A stretch of 64,000 nt of DNA, from contig NC_079972.1 in NCBI RefSeq assembly GCF_029852145.1, forward strand, positions 1,698,901 through 1,762,900, in the 5' to 3' direction. The translations under genes and the position numbers were made by a program. The notes beneath the pieces were generated by a model, which saw nothing but the letters and a program-made list of their open reading frames with translations, was not told the DNA's origin and ran no database searches. The stretch comes from Microplitis mediator (lineage: Eukaryota > Arthropoda > Insecta > Hymenoptera > Braconidae). This document shows, one piece after another, positions 33,853 to 46,499 of this stretch. The stretch's first letter is position 1. Every line of letters begins with the position of its first letter.

Positions 33853-35342
33853 CACTTATTCAAAAAATTAAAGGAACAAGAAAATTTTATAAATTTCTCA
33901 GTCATTTTTAAAAGGCTGTATTTTCGTGAAAAATGATCGTATGGAAAAAAGAAAAAAACTAAATTCAAGCTTAAGAGAGTGTGCCAGGCGATTTTCAAAT
34001 GAACCGTTTTCACAGGTGAAGACCCAAATTATTAAACAAAATATGTCATTCGATGCGTAAACTTATTATTTATCACATCCTCTTAAAATCTCTAGTTAGA
34101 AGATCTTTCGACAAAATAATTTTTTCAGCTGCGATTTTTGCGGAATCATGAAAAATAGCTCACGATAAAATTTTTCTTAATTTTTTGGTTTTGTTTTTTG
34201 GGTCTACGGGGCTGGAAAAAATTTTTTCAGAAAAATTAATTCATGGTTCATTTAGGAAATTTATTCACCTACAATTTGCTTTTTTTAATTTTTTATACGA
34301 CAATTTGCTGCTGAGATATCAGCCTTCACAGGAAAAAGGATCTTTTTGTCTTTGATTATCGATATCTAAGCAACTAATGGTCGCACAGTAATTTTGAGTG
34401 CAGCTTTAGAAACTGGAATAAATTCGCCCACAAGCCTCATTTTTTATTTTGAAAAAAAAAAATTCTGTTTTCATCCTTAATATGAATTTAAAAAACCTAC
34501 AAAAAATGGGCTTTTTATGGTTTTTTAGTTAATCAACCACTGCTTCAAGAATATTGATGGAAAGGGTAATGTCGCCAGGTGATTTTACAGCTTAATGTAC
34601 CCCCAAAATCTCTGGAAATTTTCAAATCGATCCATAGAACTGTTTGTCCGGGCCGATTGCTCAAAGTCGTACAAAACAATGAAAGGACCAAAATTTGTTC
34701 CTTAATTGGTGGAATCATTACCAACATAAAAAAATTAATATTTTTCGGGTTTTCTTTCATTTTTGCGTTTGTTATTCAGTTAATATAAAGTAAAGATAAA
34801 AAAAAATAAATTTCCGGAAAACGAAAAAAAAAAACAGAGTGAAAAAATTCTTATTTTATCTCGTTTTCAACAAATTTTTTTTTTTTTCTCTTTACTGAAT
34901 AACAAAATTACTGTGCGACCGTCAGTGCTGAAATATCGATAATCAAAGGCAAAAAGATTCTTTTTCATTTGAAAGCTGATATCTTAGCAGCAAATCGTCG
35001 TGCAAAAAAACAAAAAAAAAAAAAAAAACAAATTATAGCTGAATGAAATTCCTAAACGGGCCATGAATTGATTTTTCTGAAAAAAATTTTCCCAGCCTCG
35101 TAGACCCAAAAAACACAACCAACATATGTAGAAAAATTTTCTCGCGAGCTATTTTTTATTATTCCACAAAAACCGTGGCTCAAAAAATTATTTTGCTGGA
35201 AGATCTTCAATCTAGAGATTTAAAGCTTCAATTTGAGTTTTTTGTTTTTTCGATACGATCATTTTTACGAAAATACAGCCTTCCAAAAATCACTAAAAAA
35301 TTTATGAAATTGCTTTGTTCTTTTAATTTTTTTGGATAAGTG
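33853..35342. mobile_element. Tc1/mariner-like foldback element (1.5 kb)
   Basis: It is bounded by TA on both sides. The ends are CACTTATTCAAAAAATTAAA and, in reverse, CACTTATCCAAAAAAATTAA. The inverted arms extend about 540 bp each with interruptions; for example GGGTCTACGGGGCTGG (34200) faces CCCAGCCTCGTAGACCC (35090). The centre (34400-34910) has no transposase. The TA flanks and CACT..AATTAAAGG ends point to a non-autonomous Tc1-like family also seen at 51585-52291. Confidence 0.78.
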
Positions 35343-35344
35343 TA

Positions 35345-36785
35345 GTATAACGATAAAAAAACTATTAAATAGTTACCGTGTGAATCAACCAAGTAAAAAG
35401 CCGAAATGCCAACTTTTAAATTAGCGCCTCTGACATAACACTTACTATCAGGCTGGCATTCGTTCAATATAACGTTTTTTAAAACATTGTTCTCGTTTAG
35501 TTGAAAAACATTTATCGTAGGGACGATGCACTACTTTTTCTGATCAATATCAGTTAAGAGACAATACGAAGCCATTTTAATCAAGTATATAAACCTAAAA
35601 TCGAATTCACAGTTGAGTTAGCAAGTAATAAATGTAAAAATAATATTCATCAAAGTATTTTTCTCGAAAAATAAAAATTATAGCCCAGCAGTTGAGTAAA
35701 AACGTAATGTGCACGAGTTTCTCTCAAACCAGCACCACCCGGGAAAAAATAATAGAGTTTTTAAAATTCCACGAGTTAATTAAAAAAACAGACAGCAAAT
35801 CACAACCGCCTGAAAAAAATTTTTATTTTTTAAATTAGTTGTAAAATTGTATATTGCACACCTCAAGCGTAATAATTAAAAAACAAAACTAAATACAAAA
35901 ATTTATTATTTATGATTTAAATTAGAGTTTATCTACATTTAATGCATTTTTCATCACAATCATACATACTGCATTAAATATAAGGGCTCCAGTAAAAAGT
36001 AATATTGCACTTGATTCAGCCAGTCAATAAAACTCACCGTTAATGTCTATCGATAGCATTAATAACATTAATATGACTGGCTGTTCCAGTACTGGGCACG
36101 GGTTCATTTTGGTGTATCAATAGACGAACAGTATAAAATTAATATAATAATATAATTTTTTATATTATTAACATGTTTCCTTGAATTTTATGTCATTCAA
36201 GATGCGTATAGAAAAAAAAATTAATGAAAAGTAATTCTATACATTTTGTATAAGCTTAAGACAATTGACTGATTTCTTAGCAATGAAAATTTTTTTTTTC
36301 ATATTTCGGATATATTCTAAAATCTATTTTATATCCTATTTTGTAACTAAAAGATTAAGGTTTTAAATAAAGAAAGTTTGATTTAATTTTATCGCGTATG
36401 AGCTCAAATATAATTTAATGATTATCAAATCGTTCCGGTATTGGGACATTAACCTTATGTGTATGATAAATGTTCCCGGAAAGAAATCAGCAACTGTCAA
36501 AAAAAATTTTTTTGAATTTAAATTTTGAAAAAAGTAAAAATAAAATTCAGTTAATTAAAAAAATATAAAATTTTCAACTGAACAATTTCATTTCATCATT
36601 TCTGAAAACGGTAATGTGCACTGATGGAAAAAAAAAAACATTTTTTTCATTATAAAAAAAAATCTTTTTTTTTTTTTTTGAGAGAGAGAGAACGAGGAAT
36701 AAGCTAGAATCATGACAGGAGTCTTTCTCTCTCCTCTCGATGAATTCTCGGTCGTTTTCAAAGTATTAAATTTTATATTTAATGA
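35345..36785. other. Non-coding stretch
   Basis: AT-rich, no recognised gene. A 36030-36090 segment has AATAACATTAATATGACTGGCTG near GCCAGTCAATAAA, a short inverted repeat. Confidence 0.45.
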
Positions 36786-36794
36786 CTTGAAAAA

Positions 36795-36955
36795 AAATCT
36801 GGGCATCGGTTGGCCCTGCGGGCCAGCCCCAAAACTTCCCGCTGTTTTCGAGCTCAAGGAGCTTGAAAACATCACTGTGAATATATTTTCGAGCTCGAAA
36901 ATGCTATTACATGCAATCATTTTTTATGAGCTTTTCAAGATCTAACAAGTAACGT
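36795..36955 (-). mobile_element. Fragment of the AACTTCCCGCT family
   Basis: CGGTTGGCCCTGCGGGCC, AAAACTTCCCGCTG and GAGCTC motifs correspond to the 3' part of the full copies, in reverse. Flanks resemble those of the fragment near 15.9 kb. It lies just upstream of the truncated BEL/Pao region. Confidence 0.65.
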
Positions 36956-37221
36956 TTTATGCTAGAGTTGAAAAGTTAAGAAACAAAAATCATTAATGAA
37001 GAAGCGGCTTTTAAATTTTTATTTTCGATTATGTTCTCTGAAATACATGTATTGAAGCAGAAATCAATGTCAGTGATCAAAATCAAGATTTGAATGAGTT
37101 TTGACTTAGGTCAGAGCAATAATATATGGAATATCCGAGAAAAACATTAAAGACTGGGTTTTTTCAATTTTATGCGGACAATATGTTTAAAACTAAAGAA
37201 CAAGTTACATGACATTATCTG

Positions 37222-38857
37222 ATGATCGAAAGAGACTATATCAAGAAAGAGTTGGTATGGTTTCAGACACATTTTAGTACATTATATTTTGATTTATCCG
37301 GAAAAAATATACGGCCTAGACTTGCCCTTTTCTCATCGAATTCATCTCTGAAATCAAATTGGCCTATCATGGAACGGCCAATACCACTCCTACGCATGTT
37401 ACGAGCTACTGCAATCTGCTTTAGACTCCGTGACATGATCAAGAAATCACCAAACTCATCACTCAAGACTCCAATTACTTCTGACGAAGTAATTTCTGCA
37501 CTCAACTTCTGTATCAAAGAAACTCAACGCATTCATTTTTCAAACGAGATCAACATGCACTCCAAACACGCACCATGGCCTAATGGTCATCCATTTGTTC
37601 GATTGGTTGCATTCATTGACACCGACGGCATCATTCGAGTAGGTGGACGGTTAGAAAATTCTCCAAATCAAGACCAAAGTAAGCATCCTGCTATTCTTCC
37701 ACGGAATGCGGCACTCACTAAACTCATCATCTCTGATGTTCATCAGCGTACCATGCATGGTGGTACTCAACTTACTCTGGCATTCATACGACAAAAGTAC
37801 TAGCGGATCATTGGCGGTAGACAACCAGTACGCTCAGTTATACCCAAATGTATAAAATGCGCACGTCATCGTGCTGATAGAGCTCAACAACTTATGGGTC
37901 AGCTACCAGTATCACGAGTCACTCCATCATCTGCATTCACTCACACTGGAGTTGACTATACTGGTCCAATAACACTCAAAAATTGGAGACGCAGAGGAGC
38001 AAAAAAATACAAAGGCTGGATTTGTGTTTTTGTCTGCCTTTCTACGTCAGCAGTACATCTAGAGGTAGTCAGCGACTACAGCTCTAGTGGGTTCATCGCA
38101 GCACTCCGCAGATTTATCAGCCGACAAGGCATCTGCACAGCATTCTACAGCGATTGCGGAACGACGTTCAAAGGCGCTGAAACTGATCTCAACCGTCTGT
38201 TCACTCAAGAAACTCAAGAGTCAAGAGAAATACTGGATCACATCACTGTGAACAGTATTGCTTGAAATTTCAATTCACCAGGAGCTCTACACATGGGTGG
38301 AAAGTGAGAAGCTGCTGTCAAATAACTCAAACATCATCTTACTCGATCAGTGGGAGAGTCTTCATTTACGTTTGAAGAATTTGAAGCAAATTGAAGCTAT
38401 ATTGAATTCAAGACCATTGGTGCCACTCACGGAAGATCCAGATGACATTGATGCACTCACTCCTGGTCACTTCTTAATTGAACGAGCACTCAACATGATT
38501 CCTGAACCATCATTCATCAATACAAATAGTTCTCGATTGTCAAGATGGCAATTTTTACAACTACGTGTTCAACAGTTCTGGAATCATTGGTCTACAAGTT
38601 ATCTTCAGAGACAACTGGCAATCACCAAGTGGCAACGCCCAACTCATCAAATTCAAGTTGGGTTACTTGTATTACTCACCGAAAAAAGGTTTCCACCAAC
38701 CAGGTGGCCTCTCGCTCGTATTATCGCACTCCACCCTGGCAAAGATGAATTGAGCAGGGTTGCTACGCTCAAAACAGTGAACTCAACACTCACTCGTCCA
38801 ATCACGAAGCTTGCACTCCTCCCAATTGAACCAGAACCTCAAGAATATGACGAATAA
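37222..38857 (+). pseudogene. BEL/Pao retrotransposon pol: integrase and C-terminal region (5'-truncated, broken)
   Basis: The first part (37222-37800) is the region ahead of integrase and its zinc-binding start, with FIDTDGIIRVGGRLENS, HPAILPRNAALTKLII and DVHQRTMHGG. A TAG at 37801 precedes CIKCARHR, the CC half of the HHCC finger. The integrase core has GVDYTGP (first Asp), LSTSAVHLEVVSD and FYSDCGTTFKGA (second Asp); the Glu is in GGK*EAAVK, where the usual Trp is a stop (38305). A frameshift follows, then IEAILNSRPLVPLTEDPDDI, LTPGHFLI and a DUF5641-like tail (RWQFLQLRVQQFWNHWS, WPLARI) to 38857. Gag, protease, RT and RNase H are absent. Its 3' LTR follows at 38948. Confidence 0.9.
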
Positions 38858-38936
38858 TAACTCAACTGGTTCAATGAAATGCTCACCAAAAGATCAAGTA
38901 CTCAAGAACTCACCAATCATTAACTCTGTTGCTGAT

Positions 38937-38947
38937 GGCGGGCGGAA
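38937..38947 (+). other. Polypurine tract of the BEL/Pao copy
   Basis: GGCGGGCGGAA lies immediately before the LTR TGTTG border, where plus-strand priming occurs in LTR retrotransposons. It has one C and is thus slightly imperfect. Confidence 0.6.
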
Positions 38948-39985
38948 TGTTGCGTAATCACAACTACATTCAAATTTGAATGTAGTTGCACTTCCGGCAA
39001 ATAGAGGCAGCACCTACTGGGGCCTAGTGTCTGGCAATTCAAACTTGACTAGCGCAGTGCGACGCATACGGGTATGCTTTTCCTGCCTCGTGTCGAGAAG
39101 ACCGACGCCATTATCTTGCGTTTATATAATTTCAAGTGACACCACGTGTTTTCTATAATCAATTATTTTGCACTCATCTCGAGTAAATAAATAAAAGTAA
39201 TTAATCAATTACATGAAGGGTTCATAACTCTCTATAACAATATAATTATTTTTATAATTGCGAGCACCGGAGCTCATAAAATAAATAATAAAACCATCAA
39301 GAATTCCAGTGATCTACAACCAGTTCCTGAGGAGGTTAATTCAACGGAAACTCGTATAGGTGCTTAATTACTCTTTCATAAATTAATTCAAGTGCTCATC
39401 AGGATAACAGACTCAGTTTTTTTATTTATTTGATCATCATTATGCTCAATTTCTTGATTAAATTAAAAGTTATTTTTCGCTCAGTAGCCTCTGCAATCAT
39501 GCTACCACGTGTTCAACAAATAAATTAAAATCAGTGTAATTTATTATGAGCTCATTAAATTCAATTACATTAACTGATCATTATTATTAAAACTCAATAA
39601 CTAAATTAGTTATGTATTCAGTGCTATTAAAAATAGTAATCAAGTGTTCAATAATTAACTTCGCTCGGTAACCTCTGATTTCATGTTACTTTTCATTCTG
39701 ACATTTTTGCGATCAACTCAGTGTTCAATTAAACCCAACTTAATTATTTTAATTCATTTATTTACTCGAGCTCAATTCAATAATTTGTATTCAATCATTT
39801 ACGTATTCATGAGCTCAGATATTTAACAGTATTAATAAATTAAATCAACGATTTAATTTGTAACCCAGTGATATTTTGTGCTGTGACAAATAAAAATATT
39901 GTTATATTTTTAAATATGCGTATTTTTCCAACATCCTAACCACCAACCAGTCTTGATATGCATTTATTTTATTATTATTACAACA
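38948..39985 (+). repeat. BEL/Pao 3' LTR (1038 bp)
   Basis: It has TGTTGCGTAATCAC at the start and ATTACAACA at the end, collinear with the inverted solo LTR at 32362-33404. The 26-bp palindrome is at 38962-38987. Text includes CACGTG-like motifs, the run of GAGCTC words and a 3' portion GACAAATAAAAATATTG. It belongs with the pol remnant upstream. Confidence 0.88.
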
Positions 39986-41250
39986 ACTCGACTTTCGAAA
40001 ATCGGGGTGAAAATAATAACCCCAATTTTTCGAAAATCGTCGATTTTCTTATCGGGAAGTAAAAAATCCAGTCGGTCATGATTTGTTATCCGTTTTATTT
40101 TATCTTTCTATTGATGATATGAAAAAATTGAAAAAAAAAATTATACAGTAATCAATGAAAATATTATTATTATTCATCAAAATCTAACGATGGACAAAAA
40201 CAATAAACATGGATTGATTTTTTCTTTGTGTAAAAAGTTGTTGCTTAAAAAATTATTCGTTCCTTAATTGCATTTTTTGTTCAAAAGATTCATTAAAAAT
40301 TTTTTTTTTATTGTAATAGACACAGATAGTTTTTTATTTTAACTTTCTAAACTAATGATCCTGAAGATAGCAAGCAATTAAGAATTTTTTATTTTTTTAT
40401 TCAACAACTTAATTAAAAACAAAAATAAAAATAAAAAAATATGAACAGGTAGAAAATTTTAAAAAAGTACAGGTGCAATTTTTGTTAATATTTTTTTTTT
40501 TTATAATTTATCGTTTGAAAAAATAAAACTAAAAATCATCATAAGTCTGCTATCTTCAGTGGCATTGTAAATTACTATGTTGGTTATTTCCTAGAAATCT
40601 ATTGTGTACTTACCAAATTCCAATGACTGTTTTACATCCAATGATTAGTTTCAATATTACAGCTGAATTTTTCGATAGCTTATACTATCTGAATAATTAC
40701 ACACAGTTTGCCTTATTCGACAGAGTACGCTTTTAAAATATCCTAATAAAACAGTAGACAACTGTTGAATATGTAACACGATATTAAAACATGTCGTTTC
40801 TTTTGGAATGAACAAGTAAATATTAGCACCCGACACCGACTAGACCACGCATTTATTCATGTATAGAAGCAAGGTGCGTTCTGGCTCGTGAAACAATAAC
40901 AAGCTACTTGTTCATGCGCAGGTTTTCTGGCCACCCTGCATTCTTCATGTCCTTTGTCCTCATACCCCATTAGTATTGTCACAATCGGGTGCTATTATTC
41001 GATTCATTACAATCGAATCCAATCGGTGTCATCAATTAATCGTCTATAAGCAATCGATTAATCGAAAAATCGATAATTATAGTAAAAGAAAAGAACAATT
41101 TTTTTCTAAATCAACTGCGCCCTAATAGCCACTTTAGCTTGAAATTGACGGTAATTTGATGTTGAAATTACCTGAAATCTGCTGCCCGAATTCGCAGACA
41201 ATTTCACAGCAAAAGTTGAAAATAAAAATTTGCGGTTAATTTTTTTGGGT
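39986..41250. other. Non-coding stretch with two small inverted repeats
   Basis: 40005-40050 has TTCGAAAATCGGGGT facing ACCCCAATTTTTCGAAAA. 40827-40996 is bounded by AGCACCCGA and TCGGGTGCT, a possible very short MITE. 41000-41085 is dense in ATCGATTAATCG-type words. No gene. Confidence 0.5.
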
Positions 41251-41254
41251 AGAC

Positions 41255-41840
41255 ATCAGTGACCCATAATCCGATTACTCAGATTTATGTTTGCCCAGAA
41301 TTCTTTTACTCAGAATCCGTTTACACAGAATTCTTTTACACAGAATTTTTATCACCCATAAATTCTATAATCCAGAATATCTTTAACCCAGAAATTCGAT
41401 TACACAGGATTTCTTTTACCCAGACATCCGTTAACACAGATTCTTTTTACCTAGATTTAAAATTTTCCAATTGAAAGTTTAACAAAAATTCAGTAAATGG
41501 CAAATAAATAACTATTTTTGAATAATTAAAAACAAATATTTAGCTATTTTGAAAGAAAAAAAATTAAAAATTGACTCTTGGGCCAAGGCTGGCAAACTTG
41601 GACGTTAGTGCTACGATATTCCAGGTGTAGTTCATCCAGATCAAGTGATAAATCTACTGGCCACTGAAGAATTATTTTTTACGTTACTATTATTAACATT
41701 ATTTATACTAAACAATAAAAAAGTAAGGAAATTAAATGTTAGTTTTTAAAATTTATAGAGAAAATAAAAAATATGCCTAGGCATCCGTTAACACAGATTC
41801 CTTTTACCCAGATTTCAAATTTTTCAATTGAAAGTTTTTG
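41255..41840. repeat. CAGAATTCTTTTACC degenerate array and its partial duplicate
   Basis: At 41265-41460, words of type ACCCAGAATTCTTTTACACAGA recur about ten times. The last unit with its flank (CATCCGTTAACACAGATTC...CAATTGAAAGTTT, 41421-41478) recurs as a direct repeat at 41779-41836. Confidence 0.75.
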
Positions 41841-41894
41841 TAAATAAACTTTATTATTATTATTATCATTTCTTTTTTAGTTAATTGCTCAAGG

Positions 41895-41990
41895 GGTTCA
41901 CTGCGTTTTGGTCCCCAAACATTTCATCCCCAACAACTCATCCCCGACAATTCATCCCCGACAATTCATCCCCGCGACGATTCATGACAA
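41895..41990. repeat. CATCCCCGACAATT array
   Basis: Four to five copies of TTCATCCCCGACAA follow GCGTTTTGGTCCCC. The vocabulary resembles the termini of the MITE at 44773-45485. Confidence 0.7.
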
Positions 41991-42745
41991 TGACAACTTA
42001 CACTTAGACAAATAATACCCGACAATTTATCTGTTGGACAATTGATACTTCAATAAAAATATTAAATACAATAAACCAACTATAAATATTTTTAATTATG
42101 AACATTTTATCAATATAATTTGAATACACACTTTTTCATAACCACATCATTTAGCACCATAGTACATAATCGATCGTTAAGAATTATTTACTTTATACTA
42201 ATAATAAAATATTATCTCTTAATTATTTATTAACATTAATTTTTAGCGATCAATATAGTTAATTAATTAGTATCACAATTGCTTAAGGCACTTATACAAG
42301 ACAACTGAATATCATAATTTATCATCACATATTGACTTAGTGCAAATGAATTACAATTACATTTTTTATACACAGTAAAGTACAAGATTTGTTATTGTGA
42401 TCAACGCTTAATTACCAGCTGTCATTACAATAATAATATTTGCAGAACAAAATATATAAACATTAATATTCATATTTTAACACGTAGAACAGTTTACAAT
42501 TAAACAATAAATATTGTAAATGAATGTCATTATTTGCATAAAAATACTTGTTAACAGGTTAACCGATATTATAAATATATTATCAATTAACTTATAATTC
42601 AATGAAAAATAAATAGCGTCATATGTTATCAATATAATTGGATTACTATTATTGTTTGAGAAATAAAACTTTATGAACGTCTCAACGTCATAAATATTAA
42701 TCGATCATTAATCAAAATATTAGCAAAAAAATGAATATCAACAGA
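41991..42745. other. AT-rich 3' flank of the FLYWCH-MULE gene
   Basis: No gene; AATAAA-type signals occur repeatedly on the minus strand, e.g. near 42500, and could serve the gene upstream. Confidence 0.4.
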
Positions 42746-44258
42746 TCAAAATAACATTTTTGAAGCTAATATTTTAGCTACATTATTCAGATACTCATAC
42801 TTCTTGTTAACATCATAATTCAATACAAAATTTTTCAAACGCTCAGTGTAATTGCGATAAGCTTTTAGGCGTGTATTGCTAACGTCCAAACCAGATTCAA
42901 TCTGAGTCATCAGAACGTCAGTTTTAACTTGTTCATCCTTGAGGGACTTTACCAATTCTTCCATAACAGGATGAGCTTGACCCGCACGTTTATTAAAACC
43001 TGAATTCCATCCCTCGCATGGATTATTAGATCGTAAATAATCATGGATCACTGCTGTTTGACAATTCCACATTTTAATTGGAAACAGTGGTTTGTCCCGC
43101 TTATTTTTATTATGTTTGACTTTACCTATCCAGGTCAATTCAAAATATTCAAGTAATTCTTCGAAACAGTCACTATTCTGGTCATAATATTCTGAAGACA
43201 CAATTTCTTCAAAAGCAGCGATGACATCTTCAGACGGCACAAAAGCTAATGCCATTAGCAGACGTATATTCATCGAAAATTTTATATCTTCATTATACTT
43301 TTTTTGGTGACCATACTTTTGTACATGTTTCCATACACATTTAGTGAAATGAAAATTACAACCGTTTACTTGAACACCAGAATACACCTCTTTAAAAGCT
43401 TCAAGAAACGCTTTTTCAAAATCAACCATTAAGCGCTGAGGCCGGTAATTAGGAATGCGATCACGCAATACTTTCAAAAAATTAACATAAGTTACTTTGG
43501 TTTTATTAGGCGCAAGTAGATAGACTAATGGCAAAGTTTTACCATTTTTGAGACCATGTATAACATATATCTGAGTAAATATCGCCGGCGCTGTACGGAA
43601 AGTTCCGTCACCCAACCACTGTTCACATGTTGTTAGAAAATTTAAACTCTTCTGTGTAGTAAAAACAATGAACCGCTTCTTATCACCTCCACTATCATGG
43701 ATCAAAAACAGATCGCCATTGTGGGTATACTTCCATTCGTCCTTGCAGACAAGCTCAGCACGAGTTGATGGATTAACAATTTTTTCACCGTTTGGATTAT
43801 TATTACGGGCACGCCGTACAGCACGTGTCAATGGCAATATCTTAGGTAGATTGGCAGCTACTGGAGATAATACACCACGCAGTGAACTCGCAACCACATC
43901 AACTGGTTTATCATTACTCTTTATAGCTTTTTTTTTTATTTTCTCTTTAGCTATTTTAACCTGAACTGCAACAATGCTTCCACTATGATCATGTGTAGGA
44001 ATAGCACCAATAACATTTCCTGGAACAAAAATAAATAATAATAAATATGCACGTAAAATAATTAACAATACAAATTATTTATAAACAAAATGTACCGTTT
44101 CTCGTATCAGAATCCGTGTGAATAATTACATTACACTGCGAGTTATAAACACAACGCCATGTAACATTGGTTTTGTTAACCCGTTTCTTACAATATAACA
44201 TACCGTCATGGAGTAACAAATTTTGACCACGCTGTGATTTAAAAAACTTTAACGTCAT
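42746..44258 (-). CDS. FLYWCH zinc finger-MULE transposase-domain protein, intact
   Basis: Two exons: 44258-44096 and 44019-42746, with a 76-bp intron (donor G|GTACAT, acceptor TTGTTCCAG|G). Phase-1 splicing restores DTRN-G-NVIGAIPTHDH, which completes a FLYWCH finger (WRCVYNSQC...PTHDH). The predicted protein is 478 residues. The MULE transposase domain follows: WLGDGTFRTAPAIFTQIYVI (first Asp), LPLVYLLAPNKTKVTY, RLMVDFEKAF (second Asp), VNGCNFHFTKCVWKHVQ, then FELTWIG and NNPCEGWNSGFNKR near the C terminus. No stops interrupt it. It may be an active MULE transposase, a recently dead one, or a domesticated gene; such proteins are numerous in insects. I found no convincing MULE terminal repeats. 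The start at 44256-44258 lies just before the first conserved finger residues. Confidence 0.85.
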
Positions 44259-44772
44259 TATTACGTATTAATATTCAGTATAAATTATTCAGTAATTTAA
44301 TTAACAATTTAAAGCCAGTATCAAATGAAATTTTATTAAATTTAGACGAAAACCGAAAGCTTTTTAGAGTATTGTATACTAATGACCGCTTCAACAACAT
44401 TAACATACAGCTATAAAAATTATAGAGCACTATATACTATACATATTGCAGTGCCAAATACTACTTCTTCTAATCAACTGATGGCGTTACAGGATAATAT
44501 CCAGAAGCCGCGATACTTGACTACATTTAAATGATCTTTTAGATAATATCGTCATTATTATTGTAATTATTCTTATTATTTTTATTATTATTATTATTGT
44601 TGTTGTTTAAATTAAATCATCGGGTTACTAAACTCAAAGTTACATAATATTCAGTTGATGGAAAAAAGTATAGATAATTTTTTTCATAGATTTGATGTGC
44701 TTGATAATAGTACAAATATTGCTTATAATAAAAATTTATTAGAAATAATTATCAATATAAGGTAGATTGTCG
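44259..44772. other. 5' flank of the FLYWCH-MULE gene
   Basis: AT-rich, with an ATT/TTG microsatellite at 44560-44608. No promoter motif can be assigned with confidence. Confidence 0.4.
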
Positions 44773-44773
44773 G

Positions 44774-45486
44774 TTGGGCGCGTTTTCATCCCCGGACAGA
44801 ATATCCCCCGGACAAAATATCCCCCGATGGTTGACCCTGGGGACTTCTACTCAAAACGGTTTTGAAATGAGTTTGTATGGTGATGTGGCACATAAACAAT
44901 AGAAAAGTCAGCCGTGTATACACAGATGGCGTTTAATTACATACGTGTAGCCAGTTACTTACCATCTTGTAATAGATTAAATAAAAATTAAAATATTTAA
45001 TAATTAATTTTATTTAAAACCGTACGATGGACGGTGGCGTTATAGGTCCAACCCATTTATAATTTTTTTGGTAACTTCAGTGTTAGGTATGAGGCAGGAT
45101 GTGTTGGAGGTGCCTCACTAACGATTCCACCAACACATCTGGGATGAAATCTAATATTGTTCGGTGTCTATTAAACTTTAAGTTTGATAAAGATTATAAG
45201 TTTGGCGAGTTAACGCGGCAAATTACACATTTTAATTCGCGATATCTACAAATTATCGACCAGTTTTCAAGTAGATATTTAAGTGTACACGTGTCAGTTT
45301 AACATCAAAATGGCGGTTTATGTGACATCATCTTTACATATACTCACAACATCAATTCTTGTTTAGAATTGTTACTCTGAATAAGATTACAACTAAAATA
45401 ACCGAGTGGGAGTTTTTGGGGATATTTTGTCGGGGGACGTTTTGTCTGGGGAGGTTTTGTCTGGGGATGAAAACGCGCCCAACCAT
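44774..45486. mobile_element. MITE with GGTTGGGCGCG termini and CCCC-rich subterminal words
   Basis: The left end GGTTGGGCGCGTTTTCATCC is matched in reverse at the right end, both followed by repeated (G/A)GACAAAATATCCCCC-type words. The interior (44880-45400) is non-coding and includes the 18-mer at 45019-45036 that also occurs at 3206-3223. No target duplication was identified. Confidence 0.75.
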
Positions 45487-45489
45487 TAA

Positions 45490-46240
45490 ATTTTGGTTAT
45501 ACTGCACGATTTGCAACCCTCATGTTAATAAAGATCTCTTTGAATTGATAAAGTATAAAATAATTAATATATGAAGATAAAAAAGAATTAACATAAAAAA
45601 AAATAAATTTATCAATAATTCCATAGAATATTTATTTTATGATAATTTATTTAGTTTAAATATCTCAGTAATATTTTCTGCATCTACAATAATGTAAATT
45701 AAATAAAGTAAAAAAAATTTTCAACTGTAATGATAAATAACTTACAAAATACTTTTGCCAACAGAAATTTACTTTATTGAAAATTTAATATTACAGCCTA
45801 CCAAATGTTATGGAAAATAAATTTTATTATTAGCCAAACGATGCGAGACTACATGACAAAATAATGTTTTATTTAATTTTGGAAGGTGTTTTATTTATTT
45901 TTGTTTTTTGTTTAATTTTTTTTTTTTTTCAACAGAATTAATGAATCAGGCAGCTTTTTGTAAAAAATTAAATATCCTGTGAAATTATTAAAAATTTATC
46001 AAAATTGGGAAAATAAAGAAATTTATAAAAGTTTTGACTCAAAATTTTAAATAAATTTTTTTTTATTTAGTAATTTTAGTTATTAGTAAATTATCTTTTA
46101 TATTGTATGTTGCTGACGAAAATAAAATAAATAACATGATCGTGTTTTTAATTTATATACAGGGTCCAAATAAATTCAAGAAGGTTATATCTCTATTAAA
46201 AATAGAATGAATAAATTTAAAACTTGGACGTTTTTGCTTT
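45490..46240. other. AT-rich non-coding stretch
   Basis: Nothing recognised. Confidence 0.5.
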
Positions 46241-46253
46241 TTTTATTTGTCAA

Positions 46254-46491
46254 CCCTAGCAGACCTGATTTACCATAAATTTACGGTAATTTTACCGTAA
46301 ATCTACCGTAGAATACCGTAAAATTCGAGTAGATTTACTGTAAATCACGGTAAACCCACCGTAAATTACGGTAAAACCACCGCAGATTACGGTAAACCCA
46401 CCGTAAATTACGGTAAATCCACCGTAATTTACGGTAAATCGGTACTTTACGGTGGATTACCGTAATTTACCGTAATTTGGGTCCGTTAGGG
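46254..46491. mobile_element. TIR-bounded TACGGTAAA palindromic array
   Basis: The ends CCCTAGCAGACC and, in reverse, CCCTAACGGACC enclose about 20 copies of TACGGTAAA/TTTACCGTA words in both orientations. Allowing one extra base at the right end, the flanks ATTTGTCAA and AATTGACAA resemble a 9-bp duplication (7 of 9). Confidence 0.65.
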
Positions 46492-46499
46492 TAATTGAC

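Noticed and set aside
41895..45486. MULE transposon with CATCCCC ends carrying the FLYWCH-MULE gene
   Set aside because: The CCCC-rich motif at 41.9 kb has the wrong extent and no clear inverted partner; the 44.8-45.5 kb element has its own complete pair of ends.
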